From positions 62,001-126,000 of the forward strand of contig JACDQM010000167.1 of assembly GCA_015657635.1 (NCBI GenBank): a stretch of 64,000 nucleotides of DNA. Reading direction: 5' to 3'. Origin of the DNA: Roseateles sp. GTDB lineage: Bacteria > Pseudomonadota > Gammaproteobacteria > Burkholderiales > Burkholderiaceae_C. Numbering within the stretch: the first letter of the stretch is position 1; every line of letters begins with the position of its first letter. Below are positions 32,602 through 42,167 of this stretch, piece by piece. The position numbers and the translations under genes are program-made. The notes below the pieces were generated by a model. The model saw only the letters and a list, made by a program, of their open reading frames with translations, was not told the origin of the DNA and made no database searches.

Positions 32602-34071
32602 CTATCGACTGGATTCCTGAGGACTTGAGTGTTTTCCCTTGCTCAGCAGCCACAAACCGGCAAAAGTCAACGCGCCGTTGAGCAGCAGCAGCTCCAGCCC
32701 CAGCTCGTAGCCGCCGAACAGGCGCTTTTGCTGGCTGTCCAGCCACCAGCAGATCAGCGGCGCGGCCAGCGCCACCAGCGGCACCCAGCGGTCATGCACC
32801 GCCCGGCGCGTCAGGATGCCGAAGGCGAACAGGCCCAGCAGCGGGCCGTAGGTGTAGCCGGCGATCTTCAGGATCAGGCCCACCATGCTGGGGTCGTCCA
32901 GCCACTTGAAGCCCATCACCAGCAGCATGAACAACGCGGCAAAGCCCAGGTGCACCGCCTTGCGCACCTGTTGCTGGCGGGCCTCGCTCCAGTCGCTGCG
33001 GCGCTGCATGCCGAGCAGGTCGATGCAGGTGCTGGAGGTCAGTGCGGTGATGGCGCCATCGGCGCTGGGAAAAAGCGCCGAGATCAGCGCGATCACGAAC
33101 ACCAGCTGCACCCAGGCCGGCAGATGCTGCAGCACCACCGCGCCGAACAGCGCATCGCCCCGGGCCGTGATGCCGGCCTGCGCGGCGAACAGATGCAGCA
33201 GCCCGCCCAGGAACAGGAACAGCGCCACCACGCCCAGCATGATGGTGGCCAGCAGCATCACGTTCTTCTGCGAGTCGGCCAGGCGCTTGACCGAGATGTT
33301 CTTCTGCATCATCTCCTGGTCCATGCCCGTCATCGCGATGGCGATGAACATGCCGGCCAGCACCTGCTTGCCCCAGAAGCTGCGGCTGAAGGGATCGTCG
33401 ACGAACACCTGTGACAGCCCCGCCGTGTCCAGCGCGGTCAGGCTCTGTCCCAGCGTCAGGCCCAGGCTGTGCAGCAGAAAGGCCACGCACACCAGCAAGC
33501 CGGTCAGCATCGCGGCGGTCTGCAGCGTGTCGGTCCAGACAATGGTCTTGACGCCGCCCTTGAAGGTGTAGAGCAGGATCATCAGCAGGATGGCCAGGGC
33601 GGTGAACCAGAAGGGCAGGCCCATCTGCGCCAGGATCGCGTCCTGCAGCACCTTGACCACCAGATACAGGCGCGCGGTGGCGCCCAGCGTGCGCGACAGG
33701 ATGAAGAAGCCCGCGCCCGTGCGGTAGGCGCGCGGCCCCAGGCGCTGGCCCAGGTAGTCGTAGATCGAGGTCAGCTGCAGCCGGTAGTACAGCGGCAGCA
33801 GCACATAGGCGATCACCGCATAGCCGATGAACTGCCCCAGCACGATCTGAAAGTAGCTGAAAGCGGTGCTGCCCACCGCGCCCGGCACGCTGATGAAGGT
33901 GACGCCCGACAACGAGGTGCCAATCATGCCGAAGGCCACCAGCAGCCAGTGGCTGTTGCGGTCGCCGATGAAGAAGCTGTTGTTGTCCGCGCGGCGCGAA
34001 GTCCACCAGGCGACCCCCAGCAGCAGGGCGAAATAAGCGAGCACAAAGCCCAGCAGCAGCACAGGAGTCAT
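32602..34071 (-). CDS. Sodium:solute symporter (SSS family)
   Basis: 489 residues with about 13 hydrophobic segments. The N terminus (YFALLLGVAWWTSRR, then ADNNSFFIGDR) and the GMIGTSLSGVTFISVPG segment are typical of the SSS family, which couples uptake of sugars, amino acids or vitamins to sodium. The solute cannot be read from the sequence. Upstream of the rhodanese gene on the same strand. Confidence 0.88.
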   Translation of the reverse strand: MTPVLLLGFVLAYFALLLGVAWWTSRRADNNSFFIGDRNSHWLLVAFGMIGTSLSGVTFISVPGAVGSTAFSYFQIVLGQFIGYAVIAYVLLPLYYRLQLTSIYDYLGQRLGPRAYRTGAGFFILSRTLGATARLYLVVKVLQDAILAQMGLPFWFTALAILLMILLYTFKGGVKTIVWTDTLQTAAMLTGLLVCVAFLLHSLGLTLGQSLTALDTAGLSQVFVDDPFSRSFWGKQVLAGMFIAIAMTGMDQEMMQKNISVKRLADSQKNVMLLATIMLGVVALFLFLGGLLHLFAAQAGITARGDALFGAVVLQHLPAWVQLVFVIALISALFPSADGAITALTSSTCIDLLGMQRRSDWSEARQQQVRKAVHLGFAALFMLLVMGFKWLDDPSMVGLILKIAGYTYGPLLGLFAFGILTRRAVHDRWVPLVALAAPLICWWLDSQQKRLFGGYELGLELLLLNGALTFAGLWLLSKGKHSSPQESSR

Positions 34072-34165
34072 GGCCGCCGATTATGGGAAGCGCCCCTGTG
34101 CGACGGGCTGCCGCTGCCATCACGATGCGGCAGGCGGCCATCACCGCCGGCTATGGCCGCGCCGC

Positions 34166-34783
34166 TCAGCGCGACAGCGCCAGCTTGATGCCGAAGCCGA
34201 TCAGCACCACGCCGGCCAGCTTCTCCAGCCCACGCGAAATCGCCGGCATGCGGCGGATCTGCTCGGCCAGGTGATGGGTCAGCAGCGTGACGATCAGGCC
34301 GTAGGCGAAGGTCAGTGCGGCAATCGTCGCGGCCATCGCGCCGAAGGTGATCAGGCCGCGATGCTGTGCCGGATCGACGAACAGCGGGAAGAAGGCCATG
34401 TAGAACACGATGGCCTTGGGGTTCAGCAAGGTGATGAACAGCGCCTGCTGCAGATACTGGCGCGGGCGGATCTGCAGCACCGGCGCGTCGCCCGGCTTGG
34501 CGCTGAGCATCTTCCAGCCCAGCCAGGCCAGATAGGCCGCGCCCAGCCACTGCACCGCGGCAAACACCGTCGGTGCGGCCGCCAGCAAGGCCGCCACGCC
34601 GGCCACCGCCGCCCACATCAGCACCTGATCGCCCAGGATCACGCCCAGCGTGGCGGCCAGCCCGCCGGCAATGCCGCCTTTGCCGGTGGACGAGATCAGC
34701 GCCAGATTGCCCGGGCCGGGGATGGCCAGGAACACGATGATGGCGAGCACGAATGCGGGGTAGTCTGCGATGCCGAAGAACAT
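34166..34783 (-). CDS. LysE/RhtB-family exporter
   Basis: 205 residues with six hydrophobic segments. The N-terminal motif AIPGPGNLALISSTGKGG near 20-37 is the family hallmark, followed by QVLMWAAVAGV and the LLNPKAIVFYMAFFP segment near 115-130. Such proteins export amino acids or homoserine lactones. ATG 34783 is chosen since residues upstream of it look non-coding. Divergent from the GbsR-type regulator. Confidence 0.87.
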   Translation of the reverse strand: MFFGIADYPAFVLAIIVFLAIPGPGNLALISSTGKGGIAGGLAATLGVILGDQVLMWAAVAGVAALLAAAPTVFAAVQWLGAAYLAWLGWKMLSAKPGDAPVLQIRPRQYLQQALFITLLNPKAIVFYMAFFPLFVDPAQHRGLITFGAMAATIAALTFAYGLIVTLLTHHLAEQIRRMPAISRGLEKLAGVVLIGFGIKLALSR

Positions 34784-34942
34784 GGCTGCAAGGGGCTCGG
34801 TGCAGAAAGAAGAAGGGCGCTTGTCGCGGCGATGGGAATCAGACGGATGGTACGGGCCAGCGCCTCGCGCGCATCGGCGCTGCCTGCGGCCTGGCCTGGT
34901 AAATACCCTTGCACTGCGCAAGGGCGCTCTGCCGAGTTCTGC

Positions 34943-34965
34943 TGAAATTTCAGTAATTACTGAAA
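34943..34965. promoter_or_regulatory. Overlapping palindromes, likely GbsR-type operator
   Basis: TTTCAGTAATTACTGAAA (34948-34965) is a perfect 18-bp palindrome and shares its left part with TGAAATTTCA (34943-34952), giving three TGAA/TTCA half-sites. It lies 72 nt upstream of the regulator gene that precedes cydAB, in an A+T-rich patch unlike its surroundings. It is probably the autoregulatory operator and perhaps also controls lysE on the other strand. Confidence 0.6.
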
Positions 34966-35036
34966 ACTCGCAAGGCCGTTCAGCCGATACAGGGTGCTCA
35001 AGTGAGTGGGCCGGGCTGGCGCAAGGAGCTTGTTCG

Positions 35037-35597
35037 ATGAATACGATGAGTCCGCTGGTGCGCAGCTTTGTGGCGCATTTTGGTGAGATGGGCAGCCGCT
35101 GGGGCATTAACCGCACCGTCGGCCAGATCTATGCCCTGATCTTTGTGTCGCCGCGTCCGCTCAACGCAGACGAGATGGCCGAGGCGCTGGAGTTCAGCCG
35201 CTCCAATGTCTCGATGGGCTTGAAGGAGTTGCAGGCCTGGCGCCTGGTGCGGCTCAAGCACCTGCCCGGTGATCGGCGCGAGTACTTCGAAGCGCCGGGC
35301 GATGCCTGGGAGATCTTCCGCACCCTGGCCGAAGAGCGCCGCCGCCGCGAGGTGGAACCCACGCTGTCGATGTTGCGCAATGCCTTGCTGGAAACCGCCA
35401 GCAGCCCGGAAGACCGCTATGCCCAGGAGCGCATGCGCAGCATGCACGACCTGATCGAGTTGCTGACCGACTGGTTCAGCGATGTGCAGCGCATGGACAG
35501 CCAGACCCTGGCCCAGTTGATGAAGATGGGTTCCAAGGTGCAGAAGCTGCTGGAGTTCACCGGCAAGGTGCGCCTGGTGGGCGGCGGCAAGGAGTGA
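35037..35597 (+). CDS. GbsR/MarR-family transcriptional regulator upstream of cydAB
   Basis: 186 residues. The GbsR-type N terminus (FGEMGSRWGINRTVGQIYAL) leads into a winged helix-turn-helix (ADEMAEALEFSRSNVSMGLKEL, ~45-66) and a C-terminal helical dimer region. ATG 35037 follows GCAAGGAGC. It ends 6 nt before cydA, so it probably sits in the same transcript and regulates it, likely through the palindrome at 34948-34965. Its ligand is unknown. Confidence 0.88.
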   Translation: MNTMSPLVRSFVAHFGEMGSRWGINRTVGQIYALIFVSPRPLNADEMAEALEFSRSNVSMGLKELQAWRLVRLKHLPGDRREYFEAPGDAWEIFRTLAEERRRREVEPTLSMLRNALLETASSPEDRYAQERMRSMHDLIELLTDWFSDVQRMDSQTLAQLMKMGSKVQKLLEFTGKVRLVGGGKE

Positions 35598-35603
35598 TGA
35601 GCG

Positions 35604-36950
35604 ATGGATGCCTTGCTGCTGGCGCGGTTGCAGTTCGCCGCCAATATCTCCTTTCACATCCTGTTCCCCACCATCACCATCGCGCTGGGCTGGGTGCTGC
35701 TGTTCCTGCGCTGGCGCTGGGTGCGCAGCCGCGACACCGTCTGGCTGGAGGCCTACCGTTTCTGGACCAAGGTGTTCGCGCTGAGCTTTGCGCTCGGCGT
35801 GGTCAGCGGCATCACGATGAGCTTCCAGTTCGGCACCAACTGGCCGGGCTTCATGGAGAAGGTGGGCAATGTCGCCGGCCCGCTGCTGGGCTATGAGGTG
35901 CTCACGGCCTTCTTCCTGGAGGCCAGCTTTCTGGGTGTGATGCTGTTCGGCCATGACAAGGTGTCCGAACGGGTGCACCTGATCGCCACCGCCCTGGTGG
36001 CCATTGGCACCACCTTGTCGGCGTTCTGGATCCTGAGCCTCAACTCCTGGATGCAGACGCCGCAGGGCTTCGAGATCATTGCCGGCGAGTTCCATGTGAA
36101 GGATTGGTCGGCGCTGATCTTCAACCCCTCGTTCCCCTACCGGCTGATGCACAAGCTGCTGGCCTCGGGCCTGACCGTGGCCTTCCTGATCGCCGGGCTC
36201 AGCGCCTGGCAGCTGCTGAAGGGCTGCGCCAAGGACTACACCGCGCCGATGCTGCGCCTGGGCCTGTGGATGGGCGCGCTGCTGATCCCGCTGCAGATTC
36301 TGGTGGGCGATCTGCATGGCCTGAACACGCTCAAGCACCAGCCCGCCAAGATCGCGGCGATGGAAGGCGTGTGGGACACCGCCAAGGGCGTGCCGCTGCT
36401 GCTGTTCGCGGTGCCGGATGAGGCCAGCCGCAGCAACGCGCTCGAGGTGGGCATTCCCAAGCTGGCGAGCCTGATCCTCACGCACGACGCCAACGGCGAG
36501 ATCCGCGGCCTGAACGAATTCATCGGTGAGCATCCGCCGGTAGCGCCCTTGTTCTACGGCTTTCGGGTGATGGTCGGCATCGGCATGCTGATGCTGGGCT
36601 TCAGCTGGCTGAGTCTGTGGCTGCTGCGGCGCCGCCAGCCCGCAGACTTGCCGCGCGTCTGGTTGCGCGGCCTGGCCCTGATGAGCTTCTCGGGCTGGGT
36701 GGCGACGCTGGCCGGCTGGTATGTCACCGAGATCGGCCGTCAGCCCTTCGTCGTCTACGGCCTGCTGCGCACCGCTGATGTGGCCTCCAGCACGCCGGCC
36801 CCCACCATTGCCTGGAGCCTGGCGGCCTACGTGACGCTGTATCTGGCGCTGCTGTTCGCCTATGTGATGGTGATCAAGCAGATGGCTGAAGGCCGCAGCG
36901 GCAAAGCGGTAGCTGCAAGCAGCAATAGCAACATCCAGGTGACGGCATGA
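35604..36950 (+). CDS. cydA: Cytochrome bd-type ubiquinol oxidase subunit I
   Basis: 448 residues, nine membrane segments. The N-terminal heme ligand equivalent is His18 in NISFHILFP, and GRQPF near residue 380 matches the conserved GRQPW region. The short Q-loop and this sequence style fit the CioA (cyanide-insensitive) branch better than E. coli CydA. Together with subunit II it oxidises quinol and reduces O2 at low oxygen. Overlaps cydB by 4 nt. Confidence 0.95.
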   Translation: MDALLLARLQFAANISFHILFPTITIALGWVLLFLRWRWVRSRDTVWLEAYRFWTKVFALSFALGVVSGITMSFQFGTNWPGFMEKVGNVAGPLLGYEVLTAFFLEASFLGVMLFGHDKVSERVHLIATALVAIGTTLSAFWILSLNSWMQTPQGFEIIAGEFHVKDWSALIFNPSFPYRLMHKLLASGLTVAFLIAGLSAWQLLKGCAKDYTAPMLRLGLWMGALLIPLQILVGDLHGLNTLKHQPAKIAAMEGVWDTAKGVPLLLFAVPDEASRSNALEVGIPKLASLILTHDANGEIRGLNEFIGEHPPVAPLFYGFRVMVGIGMLMLGFSWLSLWLLRRRQPADLPRVWLRGLALMSFSGWVATLAGWYVTEIGRQPFVVYGLLRTADVASSTPAPTIAWSLAAYVTLYLALLFAYVMVIKQMAEGRSGKAVAASSNSNIQVTA

Positions 36951-37960
36951 CGGCAACGATGTGGCAAGGGCAGGAAGGGCTGCCGCTGGTCTTCATGGCC
37001 CTGATGGGTCTGGCCATGCTGCTGTATGTGGTGCTGGACGGATTCGATCTGGGTGTCGGGATGCTGATGGGTGCGGCACCCGAGCCACACAAGGACCGCA
37101 TGGTGGCCAGCATCGGGCCGTTCTGGGATGCCAATGAAACCTGGCTGGTGTTGGGTGTGGGCCTGCTGCTGGTGGCTTTTCCCAAGGCGCAGGGCCTGAT
37201 CCTCAGCAGCCTCTATGTGCCGGTGGTGCTGATGCTGCTGGGGCTGATGCTGCGCGGCGTGGCCTTTGACTTCCGCGTCAAGGTGCAGGCGCAATGGAAG
37301 CCTTTGTGGAACTTTGCCTTCAGCGCGGGTTCGCTGCTGGCGTCGCTGTCGCAGGGCTGGATGCTGGGGCGCTACATCACCGGCTTTGCCCAGGGCTGGG
37401 GCTACGACCTGTTTGCCGCCCTGATCGCGCTGTCGCTGTCGGCCGCCTACCTGCTGCTGGGCGCCGGCTGGCTGCTGATGAAGACCGACGGTGCGCTGCA
37501 AGTGCTGGCGCAGCGCTGGGCCAAGTGGGCCTGGCCTGCGGTGGTGCTGGGCCTGGCGCTGGTGTCGGTGGCCACGCCCTGGATCAGCCCGACCGTGCGC
37601 GAGCGCTGGTTCGCGCTGCCCGAGCTGATCGCGCTGCTGCCCATCCCCCTGGTCAGCGCCCTGGCCTTGCTGGCACTGCGCGCCAACCTCAATTCGCGCC
37701 GTGTGCTGGACAAGCTCTGCTGGTTGCCGTTCTCGCTGATGGTGCTGGTGATGGTGATGGCCTTCTTCGGCCTGGCCTACAGCCTCTACCCCTATGTGCT
37801 GATCGACCGCATGACGGTGTGGCAGGCCGCGGCGGCGCCCAAGTCGCTGCAGTTCCTGCTGGTCGGGGCGCTCATCACCGTGCCCGTCATCCTGGCCTAC
37901 ACCGTCTTTGCCTACCGCGTGTTCTGGGGCAAGAGCAAGGCGGAGCTGTCCTACGGCTGA
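36947..37960 (+). CDS. cydB: Cytochrome bd-type ubiquinol oxidase subunit II
   Basis: 337 residues, about eight membrane segments. YVVLDGFDLGVGML near residues 24-37 and ANETWLVLGVGLLL near 60-73 are family hallmarks. Translationally coupled to cydA by ATGA. I find no cydX-like small ORF in the 31 nt before the convergent ruvC. Confidence 0.95.
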   Translation: MTATMWQGQEGLPLVFMALMGLAMLLYVVLDGFDLGVGMLMGAAPEPHKDRMVASIGPFWDANETWLVLGVGLLLVAFPKAQGLILSSLYVPVVLMLLGLMLRGVAFDFRVKVQAQWKPLWNFAFSAGSLLASLSQGWMLGRYITGFAQGWGYDLFAALIALSLSAAYLLLGAGWLLMKTDGALQVLAQRWAKWAWPAVVLGLALVSVATPWISPTVRERWFALPELIALLPIPLVSALALLALRANLNSRRVLDKLCWLPFSLMVLVMVMAFFGLAYSLYPYVLIDRMTVWQAAAAPKSLQFLLVGALITVPVILAYTVFAYRVFWGKSKAELSYG

Positions 37961-37991
37961 GGTGGCGTGAATGCCGAGGGCTGGCGATCAC

Positions 37992-38540
37992 TCAGTAAGT
38001 CCGCCCGCCCTTGAACTGCGCATGCTGCTTGCGCTGCAGCGTGGTGCTCTTGCCCATCGCCTCGAAAGAGACGCGGGCATGGGCATGCATGATGGCAATG
38101 CCCAAGGCGTCGGCCGCGTCCTTGCCCGGCAGGCCGGGCAGATTCAGCAGGCGCTGCACCATCATCTGGATCTGCTCCTTCTTGGCGTGGCCGTGGCCGA
38201 CGATGGCCTTCTTCATCTGCAGCGCGGTGTACTCGGACACCAGCAGATCGCAGCTCACCAGCGCGGTGATCGCCGCGCCGCGCGCCTGGCCCAGCAGCAG
38301 CGTGGACTGCGGGTTGACGTTGACGAACACGATCTCCACGGCCGCGCACTGCGGCTGGTAGCGTGCATGCACCTCGCGGATGCCGTCGAACAAAATCTTC
38401 AGCCGCGCCGGCAGATCGCCGGTGGCCACCGCCGTCGTCTTGATGGTGCCGCTGGCGACATAGGACAGCCGCGGGCCGTCGGCGTCGATGACTCCAAAGC
38501 CCGTGGTCTGCAGTCCTGGGTCGATACCGAGAATTCTCAT
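37992..38540 (-). CDS. ruvC: Holliday junction resolvase RuvC
   Basis: Endonuclease that resolves recombination intermediates with RuvAB. 182 residues. The four acidic catalytic residues are visible: Asp7 in GIDPGL, Glu in AAVEIVF (~65), and two Asp in [10 protein letters not shown] (~139-142). ATG 38540 gives the standard MRILGIDPG start. It immediately abuts the CdsA-like gene. ruvA and ruvB are not in the window. Confidence 0.96.
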   Translation of the reverse strand: MRILGIDPGLQTTGFGVIDADGPRLSYVASGTIKTTAVATGDLPARLKILFDGIREVHARYQPQCAAVEIVFVNVNPQSTLLLGQARGAAITALVSCDLLVSEYTALQMKKAIVGHGHAKKEQIQMMVQRLLNLPGLPGKDAADALGIAIMHAHARVSFEAMGKSTTLQRKQHAQFKGGRTY

Positions 38541-39529
38541 CAGACGCTCACCTTGAAATACCAGCGCACCGAGTGGAAGAACACCGGCGCCGCGAAGCAC
38601 AGCACCGCGATGCGGTCCAGCAGGCCCACGGCGCCGGTGATGGAGCTGAGATTGCCCCAGTAGACGACGCCGGCATCGCGCTTGAGCGCCTTCATCACCA
38701 GGCCGCCCATGCTGCCGGCGGCGGCGGCAATGGCCGCCATCACCAGCGCCTGCCCGGCCTTGAAGGGCGTGATCCAGTACAGCAGCGCGCCGCTCAGCGC
38801 GGCAGCCGCCAGCCCCAGGCCCCAGGCGCGCAGCGAGAAGCTGCGGCTGATGCGGCGCACCAGCGGCCGGCTGCGCAGCGAACGGCTGGCCAGCTCCTGC
38901 ACGATCTGCCCGATGCCTACCACCATCACCAGGAAGAACAGCAGGAAGGCGCCGCGCCCTTCATAGCCCTTGAAATCCAGCAGCAGCAGGGCCGGGCCAT
39001 GCGAGAGGCCGTAGACGCAGACCATGATGCCCCACTGGATCTTGGCATTGCGCTCCAGAAAACGCCCCGGGTCGTCGGCCAGTGCCGCCACCACCGGAAT
39101 GGCCAGGAAACCGTAGACCGGGATCAGCACGCTGAACACATCGAAATGCCGCGTGCCCACCAGCATGTATTGCAGCGGCAGCAGCACGAAGAAGGCCAGG
39201 ATCAGGCTGCGGTGGTCAGCGCGGCGCGTGTGCATCAGCGTGATGAACTCGCGCAGCGCCAGAAAGGACAGCACGCCGAACAGCAGCGTGGCGCCCACCG
39301 GGCCCGACACCCAGGCGGCCCAGAACACGATCGAACCCACCCACACGCCCTTGAGATCGCGCTTGAAGCGGCGCCAGTTGGCGACGGCCTCGGGGCTGTT
39401 GTAGCTCTCGCCGCGCTCGCGCAGCGAATACAGAAAGGCGCCCAAAGTCACCAGCATCAGCGCGCCGAACAGGATCACGAACAGCAGCGCAATCTGGTCG
39501 CTGGCGTCCATCAGACGCAGGTTCTTCAT
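38540..39529 (-). CDS. CdsA-like phosphatidate cytidylyltransferase homologue with altered signature
   Basis: 329 residues with about eight hydrophobic segments, homologous to CDP-diacylglycerol synthases. The C-terminal signature reads [14 protein letters not shown] then [15 protein letters not shown]. Canonical CdsA has KRxxxxKD and PGHGGxxDRxDS, so the Pro-Gly-His and the second acidic residue of the DRxD motif are absent. It overlaps the PlsC-like gene by 4 nt, an arrangement like ynbB beside an acyltransferase. It may not be the housekeeping CdsA and may have altered activity. Confidence 0.8.
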   Translation of the reverse strand: MKNLRLMDASDQIALLFVILFGALMLVTLGAFLYSLRERGESYNSPEAVANWRRFKRDLKGVWVGSIVFWAAWVSGPVGATLLFGVLSFLALREFITLMHTRRADHRSLILAFFVLLPLQYMLVGTRHFDVFSVLIPVYGFLAIPVVAALADDPGRFLERNAKIQWGIMVCVYGLSHGPALLLLDFKGYEGRGAFLLFFLVMVVGIGQIVQELASRSLRSRPLVRRISRSFSLRAWGLGLAAAALSGALLYWITPFKAGQALVMAAIAAAAGSMGGLVMKALKRDAGVVYWGNLSSITGAVGLLDRIAVLCFAAPVFFHSVRWYFKVSV

Positions 39530-40164
39530 CGCGCGGACTCCTGCGGGCCGGGGCGCTGCGCAAGCACCGCCGCGCGGGCGCGCTCAAGAAAGGCGCGCTT
39601 GTCCTCGCCGGGCTGCAGCTGCAGCGGCTCGCCGAAGGTCACGGTGCACAGAATCGGCACCGGCACCACCTCGCCCTTGGGCATCACGCGCTGCACGTTG
39701 TCGATCCAGGTGGGGATCAGCTGCACATGCGGAAACTGTTCGGCCAGGTGGTAGAGCCCGGCCTTGAAGGCCTGCGGCTCGCCCTTGTTGGAGCGTGTGC
39801 CCTCAGGAAAGATCACCACCGAATCACCCGCGGCCAGCGCATCGGCCAGCGGTTCCAGCGGGTCTTCATCAGGCGTGCTGCGGGTGCGCGACACGTAGAT
39901 GGCGTTGAACACCGCCCCGGTCAGCCAGGCCTTGAAGCGGCTGGCCGTCCAGTAATCACGCGCCGCGATCGGCCGCGTGTTGGCGCGCAGCTCGGCCGGC
40001 AGCGCGGCCCAGATCAGCACCCAGTCGAAATGGCTCTGGTGGTTGGCGAAGTAGATGCGCTGCTCGGCAGTCGGCGGGCAGCCTTTCCAATGGCCTTGCG
40101 CGCCGGTGATCAGGCGCGCCAGCGAGGCGAGGAACAAGCCGGTGAGTTCGGCGACGGAGGTCAT
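39526..40164 (-). CDS. PlsC-like 1-acyl-glycerol-phosphate acyltransferase
   Basis: 212 residues. The acyltransferase motifs are NHQSHFDWV (HX4D, ~42-50) and FPEGTRS (~120-126), followed by VQLIPTWIDN. It transfers an acyl chain to a lyso-lipid at the inner membrane. Coupled to the CdsA-like gene by a 4-nt overlap, suggesting one short lipid-headgroup pathway: acylation, then CDP activation. Confidence 0.88.
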   Translation of the reverse strand: MTSVAELTGLFLASLARLITGAQGHWKGCPPTAEQRIYFANHQSHFDWVLIWAALPAELRANTRPIAARDYWTASRFKAWLTGAVFNAIYVSRTRSTPDEDPLEPLADALAAGDSVVIFPEGTRSNKGEPQAFKAGLYHLAEQFPHVQLIPTWIDNVQRVMPKGEVVPVPILCTVTFGEPLQLQPGEDKRAFLERARAAVLAQRPGPQESAR

Positions 40165-40225
40165 GGGCGGGATGCTAGCCCATGGGGGTTACTGAGTAGC
40201 AAATGCCGGCTGGGTGCGGCGCTGT

Positions 40226-40524
40226 GTTGGAGTTCGCGGGGCTCACTCCAAGCTACGGGACGAGCGTTTCCAGGGTAGCCATCGCCCGGTCCACAGCACG
40301 GCTAGAAAATACCCCAATGCAGCAGCGCAGCAGATGGTGGCGGGAAGCAGTTGCGCTGGACTGGCTTGTGGAAAGTACACGCGTGTAAAGCCGTAGAACC
40401 ACCACACGTTGATGAGAGCCACCGTCACCGAAACCGCTGAGCCAATGACCGCAGCGAGACGAGTCAACTTCGGGCTACTCATTTTCAATTCCCGTAGCTT
40501 GGAGCGAGCCCCGCGAACTCCAAC
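40226..40524. repeat. Cassette bounded by 34-bp inverted repeats
   Basis: The left copy (40226-40259) and right copy (40491-40524) are inverted repeats identical at 33 of 34 positions. Each also contains a smaller dyad of TTGGAG with CTCCAA. They enclose exactly one small ORF on the minus strand, whose stop codon lies inside the left copy and whose start is just outside the right one. No clear target-site duplication flanks it. It looks like a one-gene mobile cassette, but matches neither a standard IS nor a standard integron attC that I can recognise. Confidence 0.75.
40243..40482 (-). CDS. Small two-helix membrane protein inside the inverted-repeat cassette
   Basis: 79 residues. Two hydrophobic helices (~8-32 and ~42-64) are separated by a short aromatic loop (YGFTRVYFPQ), and the tail is basic (KRSSRS). 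The ATG at 40482 lies 8 nt inside the right repeat's inner edge; the TGA is within the left repeat. G+C is lower than in the flanking genes. I do not recognise the family. Confidence 0.6.
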   Translation of the reverse strand: MSSPKLTRLAAVIGSAVSVTVALINVWWFYGFTRVYFPQASPAQLLPATICCAAALGYFLAVLWTGRWLPWKRSSRSLE

Positions 40525-40539
40525 GATCAATCCGGCCCC

Positions 40540-42167
40540 TCAAGCCAGCGCCTCCACCTTGCCCCCCATCCGCGCAATCAGCCCCTGCGTCATGCGATTC
40601 GCCAGGCCGTAGACGCTGAGCTGCGGGTTGGCGCCGATGCTGGTGGGGAAGAGTGAGCCGTCGTGCACCGACAGATTGGCGATCTGCCAGTGCTGGCCGT
40701 CGGGGCGCACCACGCCGCGCTTGGCGTCGGCGGCCATGCCGCAGCCGCCCATCACATGCGCGCTGCCCACCATGGTGACGAAGGGGCGCAGGTCCAGCTT
40801 GGCAATCGCGGCGCGGGCTTCGGCCAGGCTGGTGTAGTCGCCGGCCAGTTCATGCACCGGGCGCACGCTCTTGGCGCCGGCGGCAAACTGGATCTCGGCC
40901 ATGGCCAGGAAGGCGCGGCGCACGCCGTCGAACAGGTAGTCGTTGAGTGGATAGTCCAGCACCGCGCTGCCGTCCTTGCGCAGCTGCACTTGGCCACCCA
41001 CCGATTGCGCATGGAAGCCGTCGCGCAGCAGCGCGATCATTACCTGCGTGCTCGGGAACCGGCGCACGCGCTCGGCCAGCGCCGGGCCGAAGCCGCCCAG
41101 ATTGGTGGCGGCAAAGCCGGGGTGCACCGGCGCCACTTCGAGCTTGAAGCCCATGGGCCCGTCGACCGGCCCCTGGTGCAGGAAGTGGTCGCTGAACACC
41201 GACAGCGGCGCCCCGGCCCAGCCCTCCACCGGCGCGGGCATCAGCGCGCCGCTGGCCACCGTGGGGTGCAGGAAGGTGCGCTTGCCCAGCACGCATGCGG
41301 GTCGGGGGCCTTGGAGCGCAGCAGCAGCCCGGGGTTGTTGATGGCGCCGCCGCCCAGCACATAGTGGCGGGCGCGGATGCGCACCGGCGCGCCGGCTGGG
41401 GTGCCGTTCAGCTCGATGGGCTGGCACAGCAGGGCCTGCACCAGGCCGTCCTTGCCGAACTCCAGCTGCTGCGCGCGGGTCTGCACCAGCAGCTGCGCGC
41501 CGCGGTCCAGCGCGGCCGGGATGGTGGTGACCAGCATCGACTGCTTGGCATTGGTCGGGCAGCCCATGCCGCAGGAGCCCAGATTCCAGCAGCCCTTGAC
41601 GTTGCGCTGCACGACGAAGGCGGGGATGCCCAGCTTGTCGGCGCCGCGCTTGAGCACCGCATTGTTCTCGTTGGGCGAGGTCTGCCATTCGCCGATATTG
41701 AGCCGGCGCTCGACCTGCTCGAACCAGGGCGCCATCTGCGATTCGGTGAACTCGTTCAGGCCGAATTCGCGCGCCCAGGTCTCCAGCGCGTCCTTGGGTG
41801 TGCGGAAGGAGCCGGTCCAGTTGATCGTCGTGGAGCCGCCCACGCAGCGGCCCTGCAGGATGTTCATGCCCTGGTCAGCGGTCTTGCGGCCGGCGGCTTC
41901 CTGGTAGAGGTTGGCGTAGGCCTTGTCTTCGCGCTGCGGCTTGAAGTCGCTGCTGGAGCGCAGCGGGCCTTCCTCGACGAGGACGACGCGCAGGCCGGCG
42001 CGCGTCAGCAGCTCGGCTGTGATGCCGGCGCCGGCGCCGCTGCCGACGATGGCCACATCGCACTCCAGCTCGGCCGGGGCAGCGGCGCGTGCGCCGCCGA
42101 AGACCTTCCAGCCGCGCTGCAGGCCTTCGAGGATGGGATCGGGAATGCTGCTGTTGGAAGAACTCAT
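40540..42167 (-). CDS. GMC-family FAD oxidoreductase (one frameshift)
   Basis: The FAD-binding Rossmann motif is VAIVGSGAGAGITAELL near residue 38. A Cys-rich stretch, CWNLGSCGMGCPTNAKQS near 190-210, recalls long-chain fatty alcohol oxidases. The C-terminal domain has the active-site His in SAHVMGGCGM and the NPQLSVYGLA segment. Reading breaks at ~41292: SKAPDPHA should continue LGKRTFLHP, and one restored base gives 542 residues. It overlaps the Tat-subunit gene by 4 nt and follows the ALDH gene, so an alcohol-to-acid pathway is likely. The substrate is uncertain. Confidence 0.85.

Noticed and set aside
34998-36956. Minus-strand ORF of 652 codons opposite the GbsR-like regulator and cydA
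   Set aside because: Antisense of recognised genes, with His/Gln-rich low-complexity product.
40226-40524. Integron attC site or classical IS
   Set aside because: The repeat ends do not fit the RYYYAAC/GTTRRRY core sites, both ends carry the same repeat, and there is no transposase or integrase gene inside.
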